From Chondrosia reniformis (Eukaryota > Porifera > Demospongiae > Chondrillida > Chondrillidae): 64,000 bases of DNA. Location: the NCBI GenBank assembly GCA_947172415.1, contig OX359196.1:5397901-5461900 (forward strand). Reading direction: 5' to 3'. The notes beneath the pieces were generated by a model. That model was given only the letters and a program-made list of their open reading frames with translations. It ran no database searches and had not been told where the DNA came from. This document shows, one piece after another, positions 33,841 through 61,299 of this stretch (its first letter is position 1; each line of letters begins with the position of its first letter). The position numbers and the translations under genes are program-made.

Positions 33841-34920
33841 CCATTCGCCGAGCGAAAGAAATAACTAAGGTGTTCTATATAACGTATTGTTTTATTACGG
33901 TTACTTTAACACAGCTATGTGACAGTGTACGGAGTTTGTAAGCTGGTGCTTATCGATGTACCGTTATATTTATATTATATTTATATTAATGTTATATAAT
34001 TCTTGACTGTGCTTACCCACTTTTTGTATATTTAATAGCTCGATCACTTTTTGTGTACTCTATATAGCCACTGCGTATATAAAAACTAAATGTACAGTAC
34101 TGGTATACGAAGTTAATGTATGGTGAGAGATAGCTAGGGCAAATTTGGGTGAATATCGAAATTTGCAAAACTCATTGGAAACCATAATTAAAAAAAATAA
34201 AAAGTCACGTGTGTCTGGATATGTTCCAAACCTATACAATTATCGCGATATGCTGACGATACTATACAGTCAGCCTGCGGGCATTTGTTTTCCGTACGTA
34301 CGAGCGGCCATTTTATCACGTGAATGTATACGTACAAGCTACAAAACAGTTTTACTACATGCACGTGCATGTAATAAAACTGTATCCTCTCAAAATATAT
34401 CAAATATGCTGTGGTTCTTAACTGTGACCCTAGGCCTGTGATCAGAATCAGTACATATACAAGTAATTGTCATGTATACTATTTAATTATAAATTATGCT
34501 TTAATAATTATGATAACAATTATGTTATATATGTATGCATTGCATCTTAAAGCCTTAATAAAGTTATTACTGCATGATCAAACACTACTCTCTCCCTGTT
34601 CTTCAAGTTCATTGCTAAACTGAGCATCTACGTAAAATAAAAGGATACAATTAATGACACTACAATGTTACTAACAATACAAGGATTGTACACTTTATAC
34701 TGACATTTTCCAGGGGTTCCGCTAGTAGTGAGTTCACTTGCAGCTAGATCTGATTTTGCCATCATATCTATTCTTTTTTGAAGTTTTCTACATTCACATT
34801 ATGTACACACACATTAACAGAATTTATCCAATTACCCTCCCCTATTCTAATATTATACATGCAATAAGGGTATGAATAAACACTGTATCTAAGCAAGTAT
34901 CATAATCAGTCTCACTAACT

Positions 34921-50308
<15,388 letters not shown>

Positions 50309-50576
50309 GGCAGAGGACTATCACACGTACGTACTTACACTATACCTATACTAAGACTACCAAGTTCGATTATACTAGGCATTATATTTGTGGGAAGCCA
50401 TAAAAAGGATATAATTAGTTTATATATGATTATACACATAGTAACTAAATATATTATACCTCTTGTATAAAATTTCAATTAAGTTTAACAATACTTTGGG
50501 CTAAGTCATTTATAATAATTTCATTTGACTTAAACCCATTTCCTCCTGCGTTGTTTATTTATTATCTTTGGCTTAC
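50309..50576 (-). promoter_or_regulatory. Possible internal promoter of the SRCR locus
   Basis: 268 bp between the last linker exon of the upstream module and the internal signal-peptide exon. A 5' end here is inferred because that exon begins with an ATG and a signal peptide and has no obvious splice acceptor in phase. AT-rich; no clear TATA box can be assigned. Confidence 0.4.
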
Positions 50577-53500
50577 CAGGTGTACTAGTTGGAGACACTT
50601 CAACTGAAGTAGAGGAGAGGATTGGTGGAAGGGGAAGTGCTATAAGAGTACAGATATAACATATGGTCACTGAATGTACTTGTCTCTATATAGTATCATC
50701 AAATTTGACTTACTGCTGGATGGTGCAGGTACTGTATCTACCAGTATTAAAAGAAAATATATGTTATGAGGTCCATCTGTAGTGTGGGTGTATTATTAGA
50801 CTCACAGTTACATCTGATTCCAACATCTTCACTGTGTCGACAATTATGATTGCCCACTGTGTTGTGTCTGCACTTTACAATGCTATCCTCACTTCCCTGA
50901 CATTGTACATTGTCCAACCAAATCTCTCCTGTGCCAGGACCAAATGCCCTGGTCACTTCTAGAGCATTATTGAATCCAAGACTTCTGCACAAGACATTGG
51001 CATCCTTCAAGTCCCAATCATCATCGCAAACTGTACCCCATTCTCCTCTAATCTGCACCTCAACTCTTCCTTCCCAAGCTCCTTCTCCTCCAGCCAAGCG
51101 GACTGGAATTTCATATACAGTAGCTAAAACAACAGAGACCATTCGTTCATCCATTCAGTAGTGAATAAACCAACTTAATCTAATTTAATATCACCAATTG
51201 AAGGGTATCAAAAGGCTTTATTTAATTATTGTTTTCACAACACTATAATGCTTGCATGTAAATTTCACTAATCTTTCATTGTTTATAAAAGTGTAAATAA
51301 CATAACTAATATAATCAGTGCAGTAAAATGCAAATGAATAAAGCAAAGATTTGAATTATATAACCATATAATTTGAGTTAACTGTTCATCAATATATGTA
51401 TATGATAAACAAGGAAAATTATTATCAAGAGTAAAAGGATTGAATTAACAAGATTTCCATGTACACTGTACGTAGGTATAATTTGTATTATAATTACAAA
51501 ACTATAAGTTGTATATCAATTATAATACTCTATATATACCTTGGTGAATCCTAAAATGAAGGTTTAATGACACTGTTATTTCACTTTTCACAAAGTGAAA
51601 GATAATATTGCTAAACATAATAGCAATATTATAAGAAACCTCACAGGGTAAAAGGTTTTTCATATTGGAAAGGTACTTAACTTGAAACTGAAATAATATC
51701 TACCTTAAACAAATTTGACTCAACAGAACATATCACTCCCGTAAATAAACATGTACAGGTTACATAGGTATATGACTGTAGTCTAATCCTTACTACACAA
51801 CTCACCAGAACATATCACTCCCGCATCTCTACTGTGGGAACAGCCACTGCTACCTATAGTAGCCATTTCACAGTCTTTAAGAGCACTTTCATTTCCTGAA
51901 CAAGCCACATCTTCCAACCACACTGGACCACTTCCTTCACCAAAGAATTTGCTTGCAGTGACTGCTGCCACTGTATAGTCATATCCCAACTGCTTACAGA
52001 CTACTTGAGCATCAGAGAAATCCCATGCCTTGTTACAAACACTCCCCCAGATGCCTCCGTAAAGGACCTCTACACGACCTTCACTCACATTATCTGATCC
52101 TGACAATCTCAGATTTGAAATGACTGCTGTCTCATCTAATATTTAGTAACTTTCAATAAACGTCCTCACATGTATAAAAAAACTCATTACATATACTCAC
52201 TGCTGCAGTAGACACCAACATCTTCACCATGAGCACAATTGTGTTCTGCCCATCCATTGTGAGCACAATCTACTAATCTTTCTTCACTTCCATTACAGTT
52301 TACATTGTCCAACCAAATATTCCCAAAGCCACTATCAATTTCGTCATCAAATATTGCAGATGTATACTTGAGTGCATATGTAAAGCCTAGTTGTCTGCAA
52401 ACAACTATTGTGTCATTAATGTCCCATTCATCCCTGCATATAGTTCCCCATTCCTCATTGTGGTAGATTTCAACACGACCAATGGAGGAAGTGTTTCCAA
52501 CCAAACGAATTTCACCTTCCTCATAAGTTACTGAACTGTCTATACATTAGAAAAGGAAATAGTGTGTTGTCGTGTGTTAATTAAAAATGGTTAGACTATT
52601 AACTTACTGCTACAGATTATGCCAATGTCTTCAGCGTGATCACAGTTGTGAACTCCGAGACCTCCATGGTTGCAGTCCAGTAGAGATGACTCATTTCCAG
52701 TGCAACCAACATTGTCCAACCAGATTGTACCATTTCCAGCGCCAAAGTCTCTGGAACTACGTTCAGCATACTTGTATCCCAACTGTCTGCAAGCCACTTT
52801 AGCATTTCTGTTGCTCCAGTCATCATCACAGATAGTACCCCATTCACCATTGTACCTCATCTCCAGACGTCCTTCATTATTTGTTGAGCCGCCCACAAGG
52901 CGAAGTTCAATTTCCGGAGTAACAGCTAGAACATTAAAGGAAATGTCAATTTGTTTGATGGGGTTCAATCTATTGGGGGTGGGGGGAGAAGCTTCTCCCC
53001 TAATTTTTTGACCATATGTAAAGTGTACCAGTAGACATATAGACATATATAATAGATTAGGGTATTAATCCCTCTTTTTCATGATCATTTCCTGGGACCA
53101 AATATCTTACTGTAACTACCTATCAAAGTCATAGGGCTTAATCCAAAAATCCAATATAGAACCCTGCTTGGATCATCAGATATTCAGTGTAAGGAACAGC
53201 ATTAAATACACGACAAACCTGCACAGACTACTCCTGCATCTTCACTGTGACCACAATTATTTTCCCCCCATCCTCCATGGTGACAATCCTTTATATGAAC
53301 CTCATCTCCTTTACAATCAACATCATCCAGCCAAATAGTTCCATTTCCTTCACCAAAAGCACCTCTCGGTGGTGCACTGAGGGTTGCATTATAACCAAGC
53401 ATTCTACAGATTACTCTGGCATCCTTCACAGACCATCTGTCATCACAGATTGTGCCCCATTCACCACCAAATGATACTTCTACTCTGCCCTCAAAGTCTG

Positions 53501-53925
53501 ATCCATTTCCTCCAACTAGTCTCACAGAAATGTCAGCCAATGTTTCTAGAAGCATGTAATAGAGGCGTTGACAAAAGTACTTCCTTAATATTATAGGACA
53601 AGGAAGAGCTTACCATTACAGACTATTCCAGCATCCTCAGAATGCCTACAGCGATGCACTCCCCATCCACTGTGACCACACTCCTCTAATCTCTCCTCCT
53701 CTCCTGTGCATTCAACATCGCTTAACCATATCTCCCCTGTTCCTCTTCCAAACTCAGCACGAGTTGATTTTCTAATGGCAACAGGGTAACCCAGCTGTCT
53801 GCATGCCACAGTAGCATCCTTTAGGTCCCAGCTGTCATCACAGATGGTACCCCATGTTCCATTGTAGTAGATTTCAAGTCTACCTTCTTTATTTTCAGGA
53901 TTGGTTAAACGTAAATCTCCATCAA
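50577..53925 (-). repeat. SRCR cassette copy 2 (six SRCR exons plus two linkers)
   Basis: Second copy. Exon lengths are 312, 327, 318, 339, 330 and 318 nt, then 24- and 63-nt linkers. SRCR3 appears identical in protein to copy 1. The intron upstream of SRCR6 (AGTGAATAAACCAACTTAAT, 51159 on) matches copy 3 rather than copy 1, so the copies are mosaics. The SRCR5-SRCR6 intron is expanded to about 680 bp. Confidence 0.9.
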
Positions 53926-56900
53926 CTGCAGAGAAAAACATGATGAAATTGCCGTTTAATATACAAGGTTTCCTAAAGATGACTAACCATAGTGATTACT
54001 ACGTACGTAAGTCTGACTGTTTAATCTCTCACATTTAAAGGTATAGACATGAAAAAACTATATAAAATAGACCAGCTCCAGTGCTCTAAATCTGCCACTA
54101 ATCTTTGGGTTTACCTTGAAATATACAGACTAATGATAAACTCTATTGGGTGATTCAATTTGGCCAGGAAAAGCTGTCAGCACTAACCCAGGTCACCTTC
54201 TTGGGAGGAGCATTATAAACCAATGAGGAGGTCCCAGCCACATAACCGCATTATTTTAACAACAATAAAATATTGATACAGTACATATGTACAGTATAAT
54301 GTTTCCCCTGGTTATAAAACAGCTACCAAATTATTAGGATGCATGGCAATAAAATTGTGAATTGGGATAACTACGTATGTACATTATACACATGTGCATA
54401 TGTACATGTCAATTTAAAACTGTAAGCGTATACAAATCTATTACCTACCAAGAACTGGAGTAGGACTGGGAGTAACAAGTGAACTTGAAGGTATTATAGT
54501 AGAGGACATGGAAGTGCCTGGGTAAATATATAAGCAATTCTGTAAATCACAATCTATTTAATGGCTAATATTTTTGACTTACTTGGAGATAGCTCAGGTC
54601 TACTATCTACATAGGATAAAATGATAAATTTGTGACATTAGTAATTGATGTGTCTATACTGTTATTCTAAGCACAGAAGTGCTTGAATTACTCACAGTTA
54701 CACCTGATTCCAACATCTTCACTGTGTCGACAATTATGATTGCCCACTGTGTTGTGTCTGCACTTTACAATGCTATCCTCACTTCCCTGACATTGTACAT
54801 TGTCCAACCAAATCTCTCCTGTGCCAGGACCAAATGCCCTGGTCACTTCTTGAGCACTATTGAATCCAAGACTTCTGCACAAGACATTGGCATCCTTCAA
54901 GTCCCAATCATCATCGCAAACTGTACCCCATTCTCCTCTAATCTGCACCTCAACTCTTCCTTCCCAAGCTCCTTCTCCTCCAGCCAAGCGGACTGGAATT
55001 TCATATGCAGTAGCTATAAAAATACAAAACTTACTTGTATATGGTTGTAAACCTTATCCATATCAGTTAGATATAAACTGTTATGTGCAACAAAACACTT
55101 CTACACTTCGAAATCTTTATGATTATAGTAAAGGTTATACAACTTTAACTCACCAGAACATATCACTCCCGCATCTCTACTGTGGGAACAGCCACTGCTA
55201 CCTATAGTAGCCATTTCACAGTCCTTAAGAGCACTTTCATTTCCTGAACAAGCCACATCTTCCAACCACACTGGACCACTTCCTTCACCAAAGAATTTGC
55301 TTGCAGTGACTGCTGCCACTGTATAGTCATATCCCAACTGCTTACAGACTACTTGAGCATCAGAGAAATCCCACGCCCTGTTACAAACACTTCCCCAGAT
55401 GCCTCCGTAAAGGACCTCTACACGACCTTCACTCACATTATCTGATCCTGACAATCTCAGATTTGAAATGACTGCTGTCTCATCTAATATTTAGTAACTT
55501 TCAATAAATGTCCTCACATGTATAAAAAAACTCATTACATATACTCACTGCTGCAGTAGATACCAACATCTTCACCATGAGCACAATTGTGTTCTGCCCA
55601 TCCATTGTGAGCACAGTCTACTAATCTTTCTTCACTTCCATTACAGTTTACATTGTCCAACCAAATATTCCCAAAGCCACTATCAACTTCGTCATCAAAT
55701 ATTGCAGATGTATACTTGAGTGCATATGTAAAGCCTAATTGTCTGCAAACAACTATTGTGTCATTAATGTCCCATTCATCCCTGCATATAGTTCCCCATT
55801 CCTCATTGTGGTAGATTTCAACACGACCAATGGAGGAAGTGTTTCCAACCAAACGAATTTCACCTTCCTCATAAGTTACTGAACTGTCTATACATTAGAA
55901 AAGGAAATAGTGTGTTGTCGTATGTTAATCAAAATTAGTTAGACTATCAACTTACTGCTACAGATTATGCCAATGTCTTCAGCGTGATCACAGTTGTGAA
56001 CTCCGAGACCTCCATGGTTGCAGTCCAGTAGAGATGACTCATTTCCAGTGCAACCAACATTGTCCAACCAGATTGTACCATTTCCAGCACCAAAGTCTCT
56101 GGAACTACGTTCAGCATACTTGTATCCCAACTGTCTGCAAGCCACTTTAGCATTTCTGTTGCTCCAGTCATCATCACAGATAGTACCCCATTCACCATTG
56201 TACCTCATCTCCAGACGTCCTTCATTATTTGTTGAGCCGCCCACAAGGCGAAGTTCAATTTCCGGAGTAACAGCTAAAACATTAAAGGAAATGTCAATTT
56301 GTTTGATGGGGTTCAATCTATTGGGGGTGGGGGCGAAGCTTCTCCCCTAATGTTTTGATATGCTAGTAGACATATAGACATTTATAATAGATTAGGGTAT
56401 TAATAGAGGCACAGAGAGAGAAGCTCCTTAGTCACCTTCCAACTTCTCCCTCTTTTTTTCTGGGCATAAATATCTTAACTAGCTCTCAGATTATGTAAGA
56501 ATCAAACTCAAAGGGCCTAATCCAAAAATCCATTATAAAACCCTGCTTGGATTATCAGATATTCAGTGTAAGGAACAGCATTAAATACACGACAAACCTG
56601 CACAGACCACTCCTGCATCTTCACTGTGACGACAATTGTGTTCCCCCCATCCTCCATGGTGACAATCTTTTATATGAACCTCATCTCCATTACAATTGAC
56701 TTCATCCAGCCAAATAGTTCCATTTCCTTCACCAAAAGCACCTCTCGGTGGTGCACTGAGGGTTGCATTATAACCAAGCATTCTACAGATTACTCTGGCA
56801 TCCTTCACAGACCATCTGTCATCACAGATTGTGCCCCATTCACCACCAAATGATACTTCTACTCTGCCCTCAAAGTCTGATCCATTTCCTCCAACTAGTC

Positions 56901-57860
56901 TCACAGAAATGTCAGCCAATGTTTCTAGAAGCATGTAATAGAGGCGTTGACAAAAGTACTTCCTTAATATTATAGGACAAGGAAGAGCTTACCATTACAG
57001 ACTATTCCAGCATCCTCAGAATGCCTACAGCGATGCACTCCCCATCCACTGTGACCACACTCCTCTAATCTCTCCTCCTCTCCTGTGCATTCAACATCGC
57101 TTAACCATATCTCCCCTGTTCCTCTTCCAAACTCAGCACGAGTTGATTTTCTAATGGCAACAGGGTAACCCAGCTGTCTGCATGCCACAGTAGCATCCCT
57201 TAATTGCCAGCCATCATCACAGATGGTACCCCATGTTCCATTGTAGTAGATTTCAAGTCTACCTTCTTTATTTTCAGGATTGGTTAAACGTAAATCTCCA
57301 TTAGTAAAATTTTGAGCGACTATTTTAAAGAATAGATAAGGCATGTCGTAAATATGACTTATAATAAGGAGTAATATTTGTGAGTTGTAAATTATAATTG
57401 CACGGTAAAATGGATTTTGCGGTTTCTGTTCAACCAGACTAATAAAAAAAATTAGGCGGTCGGGAGCGCATGACCATTAACTGTTTCTCTGGACCTAAGT
57501 GACCAATATACCCTTCTTATACATCCGCACCGAAGCGGTTCAGCCCCTATTTTTTGGTGCGCATGTGAAAGGGATACACAGTAACTGTAGTATATATACA
57601 AAATCATCGTTCAATTGAACTGTATAACAACATACAAAAAATCTTCTATCCACATCTATATACACGCTGTACCAACTGCACGCTTTCGTTCCTATCTATA
57701 TATATCAATACAAGTTTAAAATATCATCGCTATAGCTAAGAGTACAAAATAATTACATATGCTATGCAACTTAGCACATAATAGTGAACCTACCAGAGGA
57801 CCTAAAACCTAAAAACAATAGTACAGTCGCTGATAATAACGCTGAGATAGACCTCCTCAT
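50577..57860 (-). CDS. Upstream 12-SRCR module with its own signal peptide (gene A / alternative 5' part of the SRCR gene)
   Basis: Exons (minus): signal peptide 57860-57794 ([19 protein letters not shown]); SRCR 57319-56993, 56924-56598, 56273-55956, 55887-55549, 55483-55154, 55013-54696; linkers 54606-54583, 54517-54449 ([13 protein letters not shown]); SRCR 53925-53614, 53545-53219, 52925-52608, 52539-52201, 52135-51806, 51123-50806; linkers 50737-50714, 50639-50577. All internal exons are phase 1-1. No membrane exon and no terminal exon with a stop follows. The last linker ends in a GTAAGC donor, and the next usable acceptor in phase is gene B SRCR1 (48941). Splicing there, skipping the gene B signal exon, gives a 3,832-aa receptor with 33 SRCRs. 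Alternatives are a secreted product by intron read-through (an in-frame TAA lies about 50 bp beyond the donor), or a truncated tandem duplicate. Confidence 0.8.
51724..51742 (-). repeat. Ectopic 18-bp fragment of an SRCR5 exon end in the adjacent intron
   Basis: CAGAACATATCACTCCCG repeats the 3' end of the neighbouring SRCR5 exon (51806-51823), about 80 bp away, preceded by the same AACA but not by the donor. It looks like a scar of a local duplication. Confidence 0.6.
54449..57319 (-). repeat. SRCR cassette copy 1 (six SRCR exons plus two linkers)
   Basis: First copy of a six-SRCR cassette. Exon lengths are 327, 327, 318, 339, 330 and 318 nt, then 24- and 69-nt linkers. Exons and much of the introns are nearly identical to copy 2, including the intronic GAAGCTTCTCCCCTAA at about 56333 and 52989. 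SRCR1 of this copy differs by a patch (DGWQLRDAT for DSWDLKDAT), suggesting local conversion. Confidence 0.9.
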
Positions 57861-58881
57861 ACTGTGAGGCTATATACTAAAATGTATTTACGGGGTAATC
57901 GACAGTTCCTAAATAGTCTTAGTGGAAGCCTTCTAAAACAAAGGGCGCGCGAAGTTACGTATAGCCAACACTTGCACATTTAAATGTGACCACTATAATA
58001 ACAACAATGCTAACCAAATTAGACAATATTATAAACATCCTACATCATTGTATGCAAACATCATTGCAAACATTATTACAAACATCCCATGCATGCAAGT
58101 TTCAGAATCAATATAAGAAAGGGTTACCGTTTCCATGCATGTAATTATGACCATATAGTGGTGGCATACACGTTTGTATCAAATTGCATGGATCTATATT
58201 TATGTACACAGGATAGATGTACTTTTCTCACTATATACCAAAACAGTTAGTATATAAGGAACACTAAGAAGATATATAATTACTCATGAATTAATTTTAT
58301 ATACTTCTAGAATGAGTTAATATATATAAAGAATTCTGTACATCTTTCTCCCTAAAAACATAGATATGTAGAGAAGTGATTATCATCTATACATACATAA
58401 TAATGTTGTAATTGATATGCATAATATAAAATGAGTTTGCAATTATATAGTTTGTAATATTATATGTAAGTATGATTTCAGGTTCACAGCAGACACTGGG
58501 ATTTGAGGTGTAATGATCTACTGATAGACATGACCTACTTAACAATCTTAAAATAGCATCCAATGAGTCATATGTCTTCCAATATTTTATAAGGTTTCTG
58601 GTAAGTTGCATCATGCTGCTGCAGGTAACATGTATCATGTCTAAAATGGTCATATGATATGATGAATAATCTCAGTAAGCTTGCTTGCAGAAAATTGACA
58701 AGATCTATATGTGTGCACGTGCATGTAAGATATTACTTTATGTATACAATTTAATTAATTTAATACAAATTCTGCATTACATAACTTTATAAAATCAGCT
58801 CTATGCATAATTTTCCAATTAATATCAATTGTTCTCTATACAGATGAAGTTGGATTATATATAGATATATATATAGTATAG
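57861..58881. other. Upstream region of the SRCR locus / LINE 5' flank, no recognised gene
   Basis: AT-rich sequence upstream (minus strand) of the first SRCR signal-peptide exon. The proximal part should hold its promoter. Short ORFs are present but resemble nothing known. The LINE begins at about 58882. Confidence 0.5.
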
Positions 58882-60211
58882 AGGGATCAGCCTGCTAAGT
58901 ATACCGGGGAAGGTGTATGCTAAGATACTGGACAAGAGGATGAGAGATATTACGGAAGAGAAGATTTTGGAAGAACAAGGGGCCTTTCGGAAGAGGAGAA
59001 GCTGTACGGATCAACTGTTTACTGTCAGAATGTTAAGTGAGAAGGTTATTGCAAAGAACAAAAGCATGATCATGGTATGTGTGGATCTGGAGAAAGCCTA
59101 TGACAATGTAAACAGGGAGATGATGTGGAAGGTGCTGGAAGATTATGGAATTAGAGGAAGCTTGGTGAAGGCAGTCAGATCAATGTATGTGAATTGTGAG
59201 GCATGTGTGAAAGTACAAGGAGGCACATCAGACTGGTTCAAGGTGGAGCAGGGGGTGAGACAGGGTTGTGTAATGTCCCCGTGGCTCTTTAATGTGTACA
59301 TGGACCATATATTGAGGGAGGCGAAGGAGAGGTTTAGTGGAGGAGTCAAACTGGAAGATAGAAATGTGCAGTTTCTCTTATTTGCGGATGACCTAATGCT
59401 AGTGGCTGAGAAAGAGGAGGATGTGGAGAGCAATCTAAGGATCTTAGACGGTGTGATGGCAAAGTGGCAGATGAAGATAAACTGGGGGAAGACTAAGGCA
59501 ATGGTTGTGAAAAGAGGAGGAGGTCCATGCAATGTATCGGTAAAGGGGGAGAAGATAGAAGAAGTGAAAGTGATGAAGTATCTAGGGGCAATGTTCAATG
59601 AGGAGGGGTCATGCGAAGATGAGGTTGATAGCAGAATAGGGCTGACATGCAGAACCATAGGGGCACTGAGAAAGGAGGTTGTAGATCGTAAAGAGCTAAG
59701 CAAGGCCACAAAATTGAGAGTATACAATGCCGTGGTGAAGCCTACACTACTCTATGGCAGTGAAACGTGGACACTGCAGAACAGGCACAAGAAGAAGCTG
59801 CAGGCAACAGAGATGAGATACCTGAGGAAAGTTGAGGGTGTCACAAGAATGGACAGGATGAGAAGCGATGACATTAGAGAGAGACTGAGGCAAGAAGATG
59901 TTATAGATACTGTAATAAGAAAGAAGAAGCAATGGATGAAGAAGATTGAAGAGATGCCAGAAGAGAGACTAGTGAAGTCGGTGTATATAGAGGAGCTGCC
60001 AGGAAAGAGACCAAGAGGGAGACCGCGGAAAAGATGGGAAGATGACTTGAATTAATGCTAAAACTTATACAGAACTGTGCATGCATATATCTAAGTTCGT
60101 ATATCTTTATTTTAAAGCAACAGGTCCAGTAGGTATTATAACAATATGTATTCTGGCTACCTCCTGCATAGGAGAAACGCTGTTGTGATTGATTGATTGA
60201 TTGATTGATAT
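58882..60211 (+). mobile_element. 5'-truncated non-LTR retrotransposon (LINE) with GATT tail
   Basis: LINE coding similarity begins abruptly at GGGATCAGCCTGCTAAG (58882; GISLLSIPGKVYAKIL), inside the RT domain, right after a TA-rich stretch. The 3' region carries GGCTACCTCCTGCATAGGAG and ends in (GATT)n at 60187-60211. ATATATATAGTA occurs at both the 5' flank (about 58867-58880) and just after the tail (about 60209-60221), a plausible target-site duplication. The open ORF suggests a fairly recent insertion. It is dead-on-arrival because the endonuclease and RT N-terminus are missing. Confidence 0.85.
58913..60055 (+). pseudogene. LINE reverse transcriptase ORF, 5'-truncated but uninterrupted (380 aa from first Met)
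   Basis: Encodes most of a non-LTR RT: CVDLEKAYDNVNREMMWKVL (motif with the first catalytic Asp), VRQGCVMSPWLFNVYMD, then the catalytic FADD box (residues 157-160, FLLFADDLMLV), a thumb region (INWGKTKAM) and a C-terminal domain with YGSETW and a basic GKRPRGRPRKRW. The ORF reads open upstream of the Met to about 58882, where similarity starts. No endonuclease domain is present, so the copy cannot be autonomous. The FADD variant and C-terminus resemble RTE/CR1-type and related LINEs; the clade was not resolved. Called a pseudogene because it is truncated. Confidence 0.85.
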
Positions 60212-60608
60212 ATATAGTACATGGGTAACAGATTTCCTAATTAGTTAATTACCTTGAAATCATGTGTCTGTCCTCATTTTAGCTGTTATGATATTATGTG
60301 TCTGCACTTAGAAGAGAAGTCTAACTGAAGCACCACAAATTTACAGCTGCCTGCATATGACACACACAAACCTGACCAATGCTGCAAGATAAAATATATA
60401 AGAAGCTGTACTAGGATATAGGGAAACCTCAATTAAGGGGGTTGGGTTAGATTAAATTCCTCTCTAATTGAACTGGGTATTTCTTTGATCCCAACCTACA
60501 TATCATTCTGCATATAGTACAGATGAACTTATAGAACTTTAATTAAGGCCCAGTTCAAATAGAAGCCAAGTGTAAAAAGAGAGGCGGTGTGGATCATATA
60601 GTCTAATG
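60212..60608. other. AT-rich intergenic stretch between LINE and foldback element
   Basis: No gene recognised. It contains AACCTCAATTAAGGGGGTTG (60427), which resembles pogo-type element ends, but no partner end was found. Confidence 0.5.
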
Positions 60609-60610
60609 TT

Positions 60611-61299
60611 TTAAGGTGGCGGGGGCACCTTTTCAATTAAAATCACAGAGATATTTACTGCCCATATAACTTTTGCAGCGTAGGCAGTAGCGACTTCTTA
60701 CTTTCTCGACGTTTCCTACTATATCTGAACTAGAAGCAGCAGGAGGGCTGCTACTTCGGCTACTTGCGATAGCTGAATATAACGTTTTTGCCGCCGCTCA
60801 CTATAATCGCATTTATTACGCCTATTTCCTCCATATTTGCGGCTATAATCTAGTGCTTTCGTTTACACGCGTTACTTGACGTAGCACATGTTCATACGTG
60901 AGAATTTGTAATAATTATCAATGTGATGTCCGCAATGGGTTAATTTCATACACATACATGGGACAGGAAAGCAGTTCATGTGCTTCCTGGTGGAAATCAA
61001 AAAATCGCCCACGTACGAACATGTGCTACGTCAAGTAACGCGTGTAAACGAAAGCACTAGATTATAGCCGCAAATATGGAGGAAATAGGCGTAATAAATG
61101 CGATTATAGTGAGCGGCGGCAAAAACGTTATATTCAGCTATCGCAAGTAGCCGAAGTAGCAGCCCTCCTGCTGCTTCTAGTTCAGATATAGTAGGAAACG
61201 TCGAGAAAGTAAGAAGTCGCTACTGCCTACGCTGCAAAAGTTATATGGGCAGTAAATATCTCTGTGATTTTAATTGAAAAGGTGCCCCCGCCACCTTAA
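60611..61299. mobile_element. Foldback element: 290-bp near-perfect inverted arms, 109-bp loop, TTAA at both ends
   Basis: Left arm 60611-60900 and right arm 61010-61299 are reverse complements over 290 bp with one visible mismatch (CATACGTG against CACGTACG) and no indel; the arms are exactly symmetrical about 60955. The unpaired centre is 60901-61009. Outer ends are TTAAGGTGGCGGGGGCACC and its complement. TTAA at both ends could be a piggyBac-type target site, with GGTGGCGG starting the element. There is no coding capacity. Near-identity of the arms implies a young insertion or ongoing arm homogenisation. A transcript would form a long double-stranded hairpin. Confidence 0.93.

Larger units (their letters stand above)
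31446..34920. other. 3.5-kb repeat-rich intergenic region, no recognised gene
   Basis: Lies between the coiled-coil gene and the 3' end of the SRCR gene. It contains a 65-bp direct repeat with TATCGCGATA, a GC-rich island, hairpin-forming GGTGCTTAA repeats and a 105-bp tandem repeat, each listed separately. Short ORFs exist on both strands but resemble nothing known. Confidence 0.7.

Noticed and set aside
59143..59727. 194-aa minus-strand ORF opposite the LINE
   Set aside because: Antisense shadow of the reverse-transcriptase ORF.
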